Shown piece after piece: positions 26,981 through 35,402 of a stretch of 64,000 bases of DNA; within the stretch, counting starts at the first letter, position 1; each line of letters begins with the position of its first letter. This DNA comes from Roseibium algicola (GTDB lineage: Bacteria; Pseudomonadota; Alphaproteobacteria; Rhizobiales; Stappiaceae). The stretch covers positions 1,054,001 through 1,118,000 of the forward strand of contig NZ_CP019630.1 in NCBI RefSeq assembly GCF_001999245.1, read 5' to 3'. The notes below the pieces were generated by a model. That model was not told where the DNA came from. It saw only the letters and a program-made list of their open reading frames with translations, and did no database searches. The translations under genes were made by a program, and so were the position numbers.

Positions 26981-27435
26981 GTTGTTATTCCTCCCTCAAC
27001 GGTCCGTTTGGCCCGCAGGTTCCGCCAGAGCCATGCGTCGCAGTCATCCTGCACCCGCTCGCTTCTTGATTTTATGGCGAAGCCCCGTTGTTGCGGCCAT
27101 TGTGAAGTATGTTTGCAACATGGGTTACGCGCAAGTCAAACCATGCTTTTGACCAACACGCCATGTTCACGCGCTGCGCATTGGCTGCTGTCACGGCAAA
27201 TAGGCTGCCTTTAGGCGCAAGAAAAATAGTTAAGTTAGAGCCACCAACAAAAACAACCTAAAGTTTAAATCACGCCGCCGCAGTTGATCTTTTCATTTTA
27301 CCCACTTCCTCAACGTTGCCTGAACTAATTTTCCAGAATCTACATTTCTTGTTGATAATCAATGCAAAGACAGCAACAAATGACCTGTCCAATACACATC
27401 ACATAATCAAAAATCACTGAGTGCACGAAGCAATT
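26981..27435. other. AT-rich divergent intergenic region
   Basis: About 455 bases between the NarL-type gene and the divergent thioesterase gene. From about 27200 the sequence becomes markedly A+T-rich compared with its surroundings. It should hold both promoters; I see no convincing gene, RNA or consensus site in it. Confidence 0.6.
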
Positions 27436-28305
27436 ATGACAATTCAGGCAACGCTGTTTTCATTTGTGAACCGTTGGGAATGTGACGAAAACGATCATCT
27501 GAACGTCCAGTTCTACTTCAGCCGCTTCGAGGAAGCAGATCGCCAGTTCCGGCTAATGACCGGCTTGAGCGAAACCGTCGTGGGGGCTCGCCGGGTGCGC
27601 CACGTGCGCTACCACAAGGAGATGCGTACGGGAGACCTGATCACGGTTCACTCCAGCATCGCCTTCGACGGCCCGCATATGCTCACTGTCATTCACGAAA
27701 TGCGCGACGCCGCCACGGGAGCGCTTTCGGCAACAGCTCTCGACGGATATGAACCAAGCGCCAGTGCCGCGAAGACCTTGCGCCAGCGCTTCCGCGACTT
27801 CCAGACGCCAATGATTGCAGAGGCCGGACCAAGGGGGATTTCCGCCGGACCGGCAAATGCGCGCGCGACGCTTGCGGCCCTGCAGTCGAAAGGCGCCCAG
27901 ATCGTCTACCGGGGGACCGTTTTGCCACGCGATATCGGTCCGGACGGCAAGGCCGACGACAGATTTGCGCTGTCCTGCTGCACGGACGGCGTAGCCCATG
28001 TCTGGCAGCGTACGCCGATGACACACGCCTATTTGACGGAAAACGGTTTCGGCCGGGTGGCCGTTGAAATGAAGCTGACCTGGATCACACCGCTGAAGAC
28101 CGGCGACGCAATGCTGGTGGTTTCCGGCTTTACCGGCGTCAATCCAAAGACCTTCTCGATGCGCCATCACCTGTTTGAAACACGGACGAACCGTCTCGCC
28201 GCCGTCCTGGATGTTGTCGCGCTGACGATGGATCTGACCAGGCGTGTTGCCGTGGAACAACCGGATGAAGCCTATCAGAGCATCAACAAGATGCTGATCG
28301 ACTGA
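27436..28305 (+). CDS. Tandem hot-dog acyl-CoA thioesterase-like protein
   Basis: 289-residue protein made of two hot-dog domains. The first begins VNRWECDENDHLNVQFYFSRFEEA, a variant of the 4-hydroxybenzoyl-CoA/FadM thioesterase signature W-x-D-x-D-x-x-G-H-x-N. The second begins near residue 150 and includes GRVAVEMKLTWITPLKTGD. Likely hydrolyses an acyl-CoA or binds it; substrate unknown. ATG 27436 is chosen over the GTG at 27421, both lacking a strong ribosome site. It is monocistronic, ending in a clear terminator. Confidence 0.78.
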   Translation: MTIQATLFSFVNRWECDENDHLNVQFYFSRFEEADRQFRLMTGLSETVVGARRVRHVRYHKEMRTGDLITVHSSIAFDGPHMLTVIHEMRDAATGALSATALDGYEPSASAAKTLRQRFRDFQTPMIAEAGPRGISAGPANARATLAALQSKGAQIVYRGTVLPRDIGPDGKADDRFALSCCTDGVAHVWQRTPMTHAYLTENGFGRVAVEMKLTWITPLKTGDAMLVVSGFTGVNPKTFSMRHHLFETRTNRLAAVLDVVALTMDLTRRVAVEQPDEAYQSINKMLID

Positions 28306-28334
28306 CGTCTCCGGGCCAAGGAACTTTGCCGGAC

Positions 28335-28369
28335 ACAGCGTGCCCCTGGCAGGGACACGCTGTTTTTTT
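28335..28369 (+). terminator. Rho-independent terminator of the thioesterase gene
   Basis: ACAGCGTG and CACGCTGT arms with three further GC pairs beyond one mismatch, followed by seven T residues. It is 30 bases after the thioesterase stop, between convergent genes. Confidence 0.88.
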
Positions 28370-28386
28370 ATCCTGACTTCAGGCGA

Positions 28387-28929
28387 TCAGTTGGCTTCGC
28401 CTTCGAAGTCCTTCTGCAGATCGCGAACCATGCCAAAGAAACGACGCATGGCGCTTTCTGTGAAAGTTAGAACCTTTTCCAGTTCCTCATCTTCCTCGGT
28501 TGTCGATGGGCTGCGTCCGCCCTGACTGGAGCCGGGTGCTTTTGGGCGATCAAGTCCGGAACCGGGTGGCAATTGCTTGTCGGACTTTACGCCATTGCCT
28601 TCCAGCTCCTCCACACGGGCGGTCAGGCGATCCACTTCACCGGCCAGCTCGTTGATTTCGGCAAGATAGGCATCTTCTGCCAGCGGCACCGGATTGCAGC
28701 GCCAAGCGTCGCTCTGCTCCTTGCAAATGGAGACAGTCCCGTTCTGCCGGTCCACCCTGAGGATATCCTCATCCACCCTGACCAGGGAAAAGCGGTCCGC
28801 CTGTCCCTTTGTCACTGCGTCTGCGGTTTCAGGGGAGACGCTGTCCTGGGCGACAGCTGCCGGGGCCAGAAGAACGGCCACGGCCAGCCCGCGGAACACG
28901 GGAGCCAGATATTTGTTGCGGATCGTCAT
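28387..28929 (-). CDS. Secreted coiled-coil protein of unknown function
   Basis: 180-residue protein not recognised. ATG 28929 follows GAGAGGCAAT and opens a classic signal peptide with hydrophobic core LAVAVLLAPAAVAQ and a likely cut after AVAQ. The mature part has two Cys (SICKEQSDAWRCNP), possibly a disulfide, then a coiled coil (AEINELAGEVDRLTARVEEL). A Ser/Gly/Pro-rich linker and an acidic C-terminal helix follow. Probably periplasmic. The open frame extends to 29031, but that part lacks a ribosome site. It follows the DNA ligase gene on the same strand after about 165 bases, with no functional hint. Confidence 0.75.
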   Translation of the reverse strand: MTIRNKYLAPVFRGLAVAVLLAPAAVAQDSVSPETADAVTKGQADRFSLVRVDEDILRVDRQNGTVSICKEQSDAWRCNPVPLAEDAYLAEINELAGEVDRLTARVEELEGNGVKSDKQLPPGSGLDRPKAPGSSQGGRSPSTTEEDEELEKVLTFTESAMRRFFGMVRDLQKDFEGEAN

Positions 28930-29093
28930 ATTGCCTCTCCGGTTGCCGGCCTCGCGCTTTCGCGCCCCAGGTATTTCAGTTGAAACAGGGGCACAAGCGT
29001 CTGGCCGTTTGTATCTTGCCATGGGTGCCATATTTCCATGGCCAAAGCACGACTTAAGGGCGGGTTTTCAAAAGCGAGTTGTCGAACACCGAA

Positions 29094-30749
29094 TTACCCT
29101 TCTTCGCCTGGCAACATTGCCTGAAGCGTTTCCAGCCTGTCGGCCTCAGCCGCCGGCTTGTCCCAACGCAGCCTGGAAATGTGAGGAAAACGCATGGCAA
29201 CGCCGGACTTGTGCCGGGTGGACCGGTTGAGCCCTTCAAAGGCGACTTCCAGCACAAGCCCCTTTTCAGCGCTATGAACGACTTCCCTCACCGGTCCGAA
29301 CCGGTTGATGGTGTTGTTGCGCACATAGCGGTCAATTTCACGCAATTCCTCATCGGTAAAGCCGAAATACGCCTTGCCGACCGGAACCAGATCGGCTCCC
29401 GCCTCCCCGTCACGCCAGACACCGAAGGTATAGTCGGAATAAAAGGATGAGCGTTTGCCGTGGCCGCGCTGCGCATACATCAGCACGGCATCGATCAGGT
29501 AGGGTTCCCGTTTCCACTTGAACCACAATCCCTTCGGCCGGCCGGTGACATAGGGCGCATCCCACCGCTTCAGCATCAAGCCTTCAACGGCATCGGCGTC
29601 GGCAGGAGGCAGATGGGCATGGGGATCGGCGCGCGCGGAGGTGATTTCCTCCCATCCGGTTACCTTCACCATGGGCGACAGATCGATGCTTCCCTCCGGC
29701 AATCCGGTGATAAAGGCTTCAAGCGCCTTGCGCCGTTCTGCAAACGGCAGCTCCCTCAAATCGGTTCCGCCGACACTAAGCAGGTCGTAGGCACGGATCG
29801 CTGCCGGGTATTCGCGGATCAGTTTTGGCCCGGCGGTCTTGCGGTTGAGGCGTTTTTGCAGATCTGCAAAAGGACGCACCTGACCGTCCGACACCACCAG
29901 CAATTCGCCATCAATGCAGGCATCGAATGTCAGCAAATCGAGAATATCGGGAAAGGCCCTGGATATGTCTTCACCGGTCCGGCTGAACAGGCGGCGTACG
30001 CGGTCGCCACGCTCTGTCAGACCAGCTGCCGCCTGAACGCGAATGCCGTCCCATTTCCACTCGACCGCAAAGTCCTCTGCGTTCAGAAGCTCCGTGTCCC
30101 TGTCCTCGTCCAGGGGGTGCGCCAGCATTACCGGCCGGAATGGTGCGGGATCGGACGTTTGCGGTTGTCCGCTCAGTCCTTCCGCCCAGGCGAACAGCGC
30201 TTCATAAGGTGGCTCCAGACCGTGCCAGACCTCCTCCACTGAAGCAACATCCAGTCCACCGAGCTTTGCCACGGCCGTTTTCGCAAGGCGCGCAGATACC
30301 CCGACGCGCAAACCGCCCGTCACCAGTTTCAAAAGGGCCCATCTGCCGGTCTCATCCAGCGTGTCCAGCCAGTCGGTCAGCAAACCGGGCACTTCGCTCT
30401 TTCCGGCCCCTTCCAGCCGCTTGACCACTTCAGACAGGCTGGGGGCAGCTTCTTTCGGGGCAACCTCTCCCTTTGCTGCCTGCGGCCACATCAGCGCAAT
30501 GGTTTCGGACAGGTCACCAACAAAATCATAGGAAAGCGCAAACAGCTCCGGGTCCGTCCGCTCGCCGATCAAAGCCCTGAGCAGGGCAGGTTTGGCGTGT
30601 TTGAAACTCAGCCCGCCTGTCAGTGCGGCCAGGGCAAAGCCCCGGTCCGGATCCGCGACCTCCTGGAAATAACGGATCAGGAGCGCTTCCTTGGCGAGGC
30701 GCCTGGGTTCCAGCGAAAGCCGGTCGAGCAGATGGGAAAAAGCCAGCAT
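29094..30749 (-). CDS. ATP-dependent DNA ligase of the Lhr-associated repair set
   Basis: 551-residue ATP-dependent DNA ligase of the 'cisplatin damage response' type. An N-terminal helical DNA-binding domain (about 1-200) is followed by the adenylation domain with the catalytic Lys232 in EWKWDGIRV. Downstream motifs include LFSRTGEDIS, DGELLV, EGLMLKRWDAPY and WFKWKREP, and an OB-fold domain ends at about 540. It seals nicks by lysyl-AMP chemistry. In Pseudomonas and many Rhizobiales it is encoded beside Lhr-Core helicase, an MBL exonuclease and a metallophosphoesterase. Here those lie 4.7-10 kb away, so the set is split. Confidence 0.92.
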   Translation of the reverse strand: MLAFSHLLDRLSLEPRRLAKEALLIRYFQEVADPDRGFALAALTGGLSFKHAKPALLRALIGERTDPELFALSYDFVGDLSETIALMWPQAAKGEVAPKEAAPSLSEVVKRLEGAGKSEVPGLLTDWLDTLDETGRWALLKLVTGGLRVGVSARLAKTAVAKLGGLDVASVEEVWHGLEPPYEALFAWAEGLSGQPQTSDPAPFRPVMLAHPLDEDRDTELLNAEDFAVEWKWDGIRVQAAAGLTERGDRVRRLFSRTGEDISRAFPDILDLLTFDACIDGELLVVSDGQVRPFADLQKRLNRKTAGPKLIREYPAAIRAYDLLSVGGTDLRELPFAERRKALEAFITGLPEGSIDLSPMVKVTGWEEITSARADPHAHLPPADADAVEGLMLKRWDAPYVTGRPKGLWFKWKREPYLIDAVLMYAQRGHGKRSSFYSDYTFGVWRDGEAGADLVPVGKAYFGFTDEELREIDRYVRNNTINRFGPVREVVHSAEKGLVLEVAFEGLNRSTRHKSGVAMRFPHISRLRWDKPAAEADRLETLQAMLPGEEG

Positions 30750-31023
30750 AAGCGTTATACGAACCGCGAAAGCGCCCGGACTGCAAGCCCTTACGTCATA
30801 GACAAAAAATTCAGCTCACCATCTCAATGCGGGCTGAAAGCTAAGACCGGCTCTAGGCCCAGTTCAATTTAGCAACGGCATAAGATAATTGGTCAATGCC
30901 CCACAAGATGACCGGGTACGAGGAACAATAGTGCACTTGCGTCATCGCTCGGTACCTGGCGCACTGCGTAGAAACGCTGCAGTTTTTGCCAGTGCACCAC
31001 TTTCACACCTAAAAAATGCGGGA

Positions 31024-31052
31024 TGGACGGCGAGGAATAATGCCTGTATAAG
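31024..31052 (+). promoter_or_regulatory. Promoter candidate of the DEAD-box helicase gene
   Basis: TGGACG and TATAAG are spaced by 17 bases, a fair sigma-70 match. Initiation would fall near 31058, giving a leader of about 85 bases that starts with a hairpin. Confidence 0.45.
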
Positions 31053-31056
31053 CCGC

Positions 31057-31086
31057 GGCCATCCATGGGCCGATGACTGGATGGCC
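31057..31086 (+). promoter_or_regulatory. 5'-leader stem-loop before the DEAD-box helicase gene
   Basis: GGCCATCCA and TGGATGGCC form a perfect 9-bp stem with a 12-base loop, ending 57 bases before the ATG. It lies at or next to the predicted 5' end and could stabilise the transcript or be a target of the helicase itself. Confidence 0.45.
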
Positions 31087-31143
31087 CTATCCGGTAGACT
31101 GCTGACTGGCATGCAGAAGATCCGGAGCAGTTGAAAGATTTCT

Positions 31144-33261
31144 ATGACCGATTTGACTTCTCTCGCCCCGGCGCTGAAGGCCGCGCTGGCGAAACGTGGC
31201 TATGAAAACCTCACCTCCGTGCAGGAAAGCGTTCTCAGCGACGCGCCGCCGGAAGCCGACCTTCTGGTATCTGCGCAGACCGGATCCGGCAAGACCGTTG
31301 CCTTTGGCCTCGCACTTGCCCCGACGCTGCTTGACGGCCAGGACAGTCTCGGCCAGGCAGGCGCTCCCATTGCGCTGGCCATTGCCCCGACCCGCGAACT
31401 TGCCCTTCAGGTGAAGGAAGAACTGACCTGGCTTTATAATGAAGCCGGTGCCGTAACGGCCTCTTGTGTCGGCGGCATGGACCCGCGCACCGAACGGCGG
31501 ACGCTGGAACGCGGTGTTCATATTGTCGTCGGCACGCCTGGCCGCCTGCGCGACCATATCGAACGTGGCGCACTGGACCTGTCGGAGATCAAGGCTGTCG
31601 TGCTCGACGAAGCCGACGAGATGCTCGATATGGGCTTCCGCGAAGACCTGGAATTCATTCTGGATACCGCGCCGCAGGACCGGCGCACGCTGATGTTCTC
31701 AGCAACGGTTCCGAAGCCGATTGCAGAACTCGCCAAGCGCTTCCAGAAAGATGCCGTTCGACTGTCGACCATCAACGCTCGCGAACAGCACGGCGATATC
31801 GACTACGTCGCGCATCCGGTTGCTCCGAACGAGCGCGAAAACGCCATCATCAACGTGCTGCGCCAGCATGAAGCGGAAAAGGCAATCGTCTTCTGCTCGA
31901 CGCGTGAAGCTGTCAGCCGGCTGACATCGCGCCTCGCGAACCGTGGTTTCTCCATCGTGTCCCTTTCCGGCGAGCTCAGCCAGGAACAGCGTTCCAGCGC
32001 GCTGGCCGCGATGAAGGATGGCCGCGCCCGTGTGTGTGTGGCAACCGACGTTGCTGCACGCGGCATCGACCTGCCGAACCTCGATCTGGTGATCCACGCC
32101 GACCTGCCGACAGGCAAGGCTGCCCTGCTGCACCGTTCCGGCCGTACGGGACGTGCCGGCCGCAAGGGTACCTGTGTGCTGATGGTTCCCTTCCCGCGCC
32201 GCCGCCAGGCAGAGCGCGTGCTGCATTTTGCCGGCATCACTGCGACCTGGAAGGGTGCTCCGACCGCCGACGACATTCGTGCCAAGGACAAGGAACGGCT
32301 TCTGGCCGATCCCGCACTCAAGGTGGAACTGGAAGAAGAAGAACTGGCGATCGCGAACGAGCTGCTTGCGCTGCACAGCCCGGAACAGCTTGCAGCCGCC
32401 TTCGTCAAGCTGCGCCAGTCGCGTCTGCCCGCTCCGGAAGAAGTCTCCGATCTCGATGAGACCTCGCTCCGAGGCAGGGATGCCGGCTCGCGCGGTGGCC
32501 GCAATGCGGAAATCACCGGCAAGTTCGAAGACGGCATCTGGTTCTCGCTGTCGCTCGGCCACCGCCAGCGCGCAGAACCGCGCTGGATCCTTCCGATGAT
32601 CTGCCGTGCCGGTCACGTCACCAAGAAGGAAGTCGGCGCGATCAAGATCTTCCAGAACGAGCTCTACTTCGAAATCGCCGGCAGTCATGGCCAGCGCTTC
32701 GCCGATGTGGTCAAGCGCGAAGGCACTGGCGAGGAAAATGCCACCATCACACTGCTTGATGCACGTGGCGGCAAGATCCCTGCCCCGCCGAAGGAAGACG
32801 GCTTCCGCCGTGACCGGTCTGACCGTTCCGGCCCGCCCAAGCGCCGTCCGCGTGGTGCAGATGCACCGGATTACGAAAGCCTCGGTGCCGAAGACAGCAT
32901 GAAATCCGGCCGGCCGAAGCGCGAAGGCAGAGGCAAGTTCGACGGGCCCAAAGGCAAATTCGACGGGCCGCGCGGCAAGTTTGACGGACCTCGTGGCAAA
33001 TCCCGCCGCCGGTCCGGTGACGACGATTTCGTGCCGCACCACCCTGCCTACGAGCCTCTGAACACCAAGGAACTGGCTCGCGACCTCGACGGCGGCGAGC
33101 GCGCTCCCAAGCGCAAGGAACGTGCCGCGGATGGCCCGGACGGCGATCGGCGCAAGCCGCGGACCCGGTCGGCTGCCAACTCCGCGCCGCCAAAGAAAAA
33201 GGCCGCAAAGAAAAACAAGCCGTCGCGCGCCGAGCGCAAGGCCTCGAAAACAAAGCCCTGA
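31144..33261 (+). CDS. DEAD-box RNA helicase (DeaD/CsdA-DbpA type)
   Basis: 705-residue RNA helicase. Motifs seen: AQTGSGKT (I), PTRELA (Ia), TPGRL (Ib), DEAD near residues 155-158 (II), SAT (III), VATDVAARGID (V) and HRSGRTGRAGR (VI). A DbpA-type RNA-binding domain lies at about 460-540. The tail (about 555-705) is long, basic and disordered and contains three direct repeats of KFDGPxG near 598-619. It probably remodels ribosomal or structured mRNA, for example in the cold. It lies inside the split repair set but is transcribed alone. Confidence 0.93.
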   Translation: MTDLTSLAPALKAALAKRGYENLTSVQESVLSDAPPEADLLVSAQTGSGKTVAFGLALAPTLLDGQDSLGQAGAPIALAIAPTRELALQVKEELTWLYNEAGAVTASCVGGMDPRTERRTLERGVHIVVGTPGRLRDHIERGALDLSEIKAVVLDEADEMLDMGFREDLEFILDTAPQDRRTLMFSATVPKPIAELAKRFQKDAVRLSTINAREQHGDIDYVAHPVAPNERENAIINVLRQHEAEKAIVFCSTREAVSRLTSRLANRGFSIVSLSGELSQEQRSSALAAMKDGRARVCVATDVAARGIDLPNLDLVIHADLPTGKAALLHRSGRTGRAGRKGTCVLMVPFPRRRQAERVLHFAGITATWKGAPTADDIRAKDKERLLADPALKVELEEEELAIANELLALHSPEQLAAAFVKLRQSRLPAPEEVSDLDETSLRGRDAGSRGGRNAEITGKFEDGIWFSLSLGHRQRAEPRWILPMICRAGHVTKKEVGAIKIFQNELYFEIAGSHGQRFADVVKREGTGEENATITLLDARGGKIPAPPKEDGFRRDRSDRSGPPKRRPRGADAPDYESLGAEDSMKSGRPKREGRGKFDGPKGKFDGPRGKFDGPRGKSRRRSGDDDFVPHHPAYEPLNTKELARDLDGGERAPKRKERAADGPDGDRRKPRTRSAANSAPPKKKAAKKNKPSRAERKASKTKP

Positions 33262-33267
33262 CAGAAA

Positions 33268-33289
33268 GCCGGTGACCTGTGTCACCGGC
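33268..33289. terminator. Hairpin after the DEAD-box helicase gene
   Basis: GCCGGTGAC-CTGT-GTCACCGGC, a perfect 9-bp stem seven bases after the helicase stop, without a T-run on the plus strand. The same stem recurs at 33473-33494. Confidence 0.6.
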
Positions 33290-33321
33290 AAAGACGATGA
33301 ACCAGACTCGCCTCGCCTGTC

Positions 33322-33445
33322 GTCATCCCGGCCAAGCGTAGCGCGAGCCGGGACCGGGGAGGCGCAAGCCTTTCTGTTTTCAGGTTTTTCTTAAAGTCAT
33401 CGGTACCCCGATCCCGGATCCTCGCTTCGCTGCGTCCGGGATGAC
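33322..33445. repeat. 124-bp intergenic palindromic repeat
   Basis: The element begins GTCATCCCGG and ends CCGGGATGAC, perfect 10-bp terminal inverted repeats. Inner parts also pair locally (CCAAGCGTAGCG-type and CTCGCTTCGCTG-type segments rich in CG). This TCATCCCGG...CCGGGATGA layout is typical of short dispersed palindromic elements in alphaproteobacteria. It sits between two nearly identical hairpins in the gap between convergent genes. I noticed no second copy in this window. Confidence 0.65.
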
Positions 33446-33472
33446 AAACAGAAGGGCCTGTGAACAACAACA

Positions 33473-33500
33473 GCCGGTGACCAGCGTCACCGGCTTTTTT
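33473..33500 (+). terminator. Rho-independent terminator, second copy of the hairpin
   Basis: GCCGGTGAC-CAGC-GTCACCGGC followed by six T residues. The stem is identical to that at 33268-33289, only the loop differs. With its T-run it looks like the working terminator for the helicase transcript. Confidence 0.8.
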
Positions 33501-33513
33501 CATTTGAACCGGT

Positions 33514-34914
33514 CTAGGTCTGTCCCGTCTTGCAGGTATCCGGCGCAGGCACGGATGAACCAGCATCGGGCTGGACGATGACAGTGTCCTTGTGCTCGTC
33601 ATCGGCCAGAAAGCTGTTCTGCAGGAAGCTTCGCGACGAGGGAGAGGCATTCTTGTTGCCTTCTATCACTGTTCCCTCTATCGGCCGGTTCAGCATTTTT
33701 GCCCGGAACGGACTGCCGAGATAAAGGTATTCGAAGTCTCCCACAAACAGATTGTCCCGGACCGTGTTGCCGTCGTCCTCGATCCGGATGCCCGTGACAA
33801 GGTTCTCGAAGCAGTTGTCCTGATACGTGTTGTCTTCGGCGAAATCCTCGTAAAGGTGCAGCTCCATCGGAAACGGCCATCTGGGAGCAAGCGCGTTCTT
33901 GTCGACAAAACCGGCGATGAGTTCCGGGTTGAAGTGATACCCCAGAAAAGTGTCGGACTGCCCCCATGGGCGGTCGCCCATCATCGGGGCCAGTGAAACC
34001 GGACTGTCGTAAGGGCTCTTGTCGCCGCAGTCCCACATCACCAGATCGCGCGCCTGGCGCGAGGCAACCCAGATGCCGATGTCCATATTCCGAAAGACAT
34101 TGCCGCGGATGACGTTGCCGTCCGATCCTTGCAGGCGCGGTCGGCTTTCCGGGTTGGTGGTGTGGAACTCCCAACAGTTCTTGTAGTGAAAGATGCCACC
34201 GAAAGCGTTGCTGTCGAAGATGTTGTTTTCGATCAGATTGTACGCGGATCCATCCACGGACAGGCCTTCTCGGCGGGTCGGGCCGATGCGCCGGATGCCC
34301 TTGTTGGTGAAGAGGCCATTGTTGCGGATCAGATTGCCGGAAACGACGTTCTTCTGCGAACCATGCTCCAAATAGATGCCAACATGGTGACCATCGGCAA
34401 CGATGGAATTACGGATCGTCGCGCCGACGACGTAGTGATCGACAAAGACGCCTGTCATGTAGGACTTGGTGATGGTCAGATGGTCGAGAACAACCCCTTG
34501 AGACGAATTTGCCCGCGCCTCGTCCCGCGCCGCCGCGTCATCCGACGGCGTTTGACCTTCAATCAGGATGCCGCCGGTATCGTCGAGGCGACAATCGCGA
34601 ATGGTGATGTTTTTCAGGCCTGGCCGAATGGTAATGCCGCGCCGGTGCATGCCCGTGATGGTGCCACCGCGGCAATCCAGCAGGATGTTGTCGGAGGAGA
34701 TGACGACCGGTTCCGTATAACGGCAATCGGTCTCCAGCAACACCTTGCCAGGCGTCATCTCCGGAAGTGTGCAGGCTCGCAAGGTTTCCGATGCTGGCGT
34801 CAATGCCCCATAGATAGCCTGCGTTTCGCCCGCTGCGGTTCCCGACAGGACCGAAAGCAGGCAAAGGATCGGCAGGGCAAGGCACCCTGCCCTCCGGCCC
34901 GTCGTTCTATTCAT
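33514..34914 (-). CDS. Secreted right-handed parallel beta-helix protein
   Basis: 466-residue protein with a signal peptide (hydrophobic core CLALPILCLLSVLSG, likely cut near AAG-ET). A series of beta-helix rungs of the NosD/PbH1 type follows, with repeated N-x-I and G-I elements such as NNGLFTNKG, IENNIFDSN, VIRGNVFRN and TVRDNLFVG. Such folds often bind or cut polysaccharides; no catalytic signature is certain here. ATG 34914 overlaps the end of the SnoaL-like gene by eight bases, suggesting translational coupling; a TTG at 34929 is a weaker alternative. Confidence 0.8.
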   Translation of the reverse strand: MNRTTGRRAGCLALPILCLLSVLSGTAAGETQAIYGALTPASETLRACTLPEMTPGKVLLETDCRYTEPVVISSDNILLDCRGGTITGMHRRGITIRPGLKNITIRDCRLDDTGGILIEGQTPSDDAAARDEARANSSQGVVLDHLTITKSYMTGVFVDHYVVGATIRNSIVADGHHVGIYLEHGSQKNVVSGNLIRNNGLFTNKGIRRIGPTRREGLSVDGSAYNLIENNIFDSNAFGGIFHYKNCWEFHTTNPESRPRLQGSDGNVIRGNVFRNMDIGIWVASRQARDLVMWDCGDKSPYDSPVSLAPMMGDRPWGQSDTFLGYHFNPELIAGFVDKNALAPRWPFPMELHLYEDFAEDNTYQDNCFENLVTGIRIEDDGNTVRDNLFVGDFEYLYLGSPFRAKMLNRPIEGTVIEGNKNASPSSRSFLQNSFLADDEHKDTVIVQPDAGSSVPAPDTCKTGQT

Positions 34915-35350
34915 TGACGATGCAGGCAATAACCCAATCCGCTCCGTCCTGGATAAGCTGATAATGGCAGGTGAACTCGAACACGGCTTCGCCGTCCGCC
35001 GTTTCCTGGCTCCAGTCGAGGGTCACCAGTGCGACCGAGCCGCTCACGTGGCTGGATACGACGTGAAAGTCCGAATGGGACACGCCTTCCTTCTCCAATG
35101 CCTGAAGGAGCGCTTCGATGTTCTCGATCAACTCTTCGTCGTCGTTGAAGACATGCCCCTTCTCGTGCTGCCAGATGATGGTCGGCAGGGCGAAGCAGTC
35201 GCAGATCCTGTCGATGTCATAATCGTTGAAGCCGGCCTGATAGTCGTCAAAGAGCTGTGCAATCGCCTCTTCGGCTTCGCCGTTGGCACCAGCTCCGGCG
35301 CCGTTTGTCTGGCCGTTGCCGGCACCTGCAAATTCACCGTCGTCCGCCAT
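34907..35350 (-). CDS. SnoaL/DUF4440-like protein
   Basis: 147-residue protein with a Gly/Ala/Asn-rich N-terminal stretch of about 25 residues and then an NTF2-like domain (AIAQLFDDYQAGFNDYDIDRICDCFALP...). Such domains are enzymes or ligand binders; substrate unknown. ATG 35350 follows GGGGGAGAGGCAGTC; the open frame to 35449 is not supported. It lies 52 bases after the exonuclease gene on the same strand and overlaps the beta-helix gene, so the three may be one operon. Confidence 0.75.
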   Translation of the reverse strand: MADDGEFAGAGNGQTNGAGAGANGEAEEAIAQLFDDYQAGFNDYDIDRICDCFALPTIIWQHEKGHVFNDDEELIENIEALLQALEKEGVSHSDFHVVSSHVSGSVALVTLDWSQETADGEAVFEFTCHYQLIQDGADWVIACIVNE

Positions 35351-35402
35351 GACTGCCTCTCCCCCAAAAGGAAATAAATGCCGCAATTTCGCGTGGGCCG
35401 GA

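Larger units (their letters stand above)
30750..31143 (+). other. Intergenic region and leader of the DEAD-box helicase
   Basis: About 394 bases between divergent ligase and helicase genes, without a credible gene. It contains a promoter candidate at 31024-31052 (TGGACG, 17 bases, TATAAG) and a strong stem-loop at 31057-31086, described separately. Confidence 0.6.

Noticed and set aside
27200..27420. AT-rich stretch as a horizontally acquired island edge
   Set aside because: Too short, flanked by ordinary genes with normal base use and no mobility gene; a promoter region explains it.
33268..33500. The two identical hairpin stems as a target-site duplication
   Set aside because: Loops and flanks differ and 22 bases is longer than usual for such elements; kept only as an observation on duplicated terminators.
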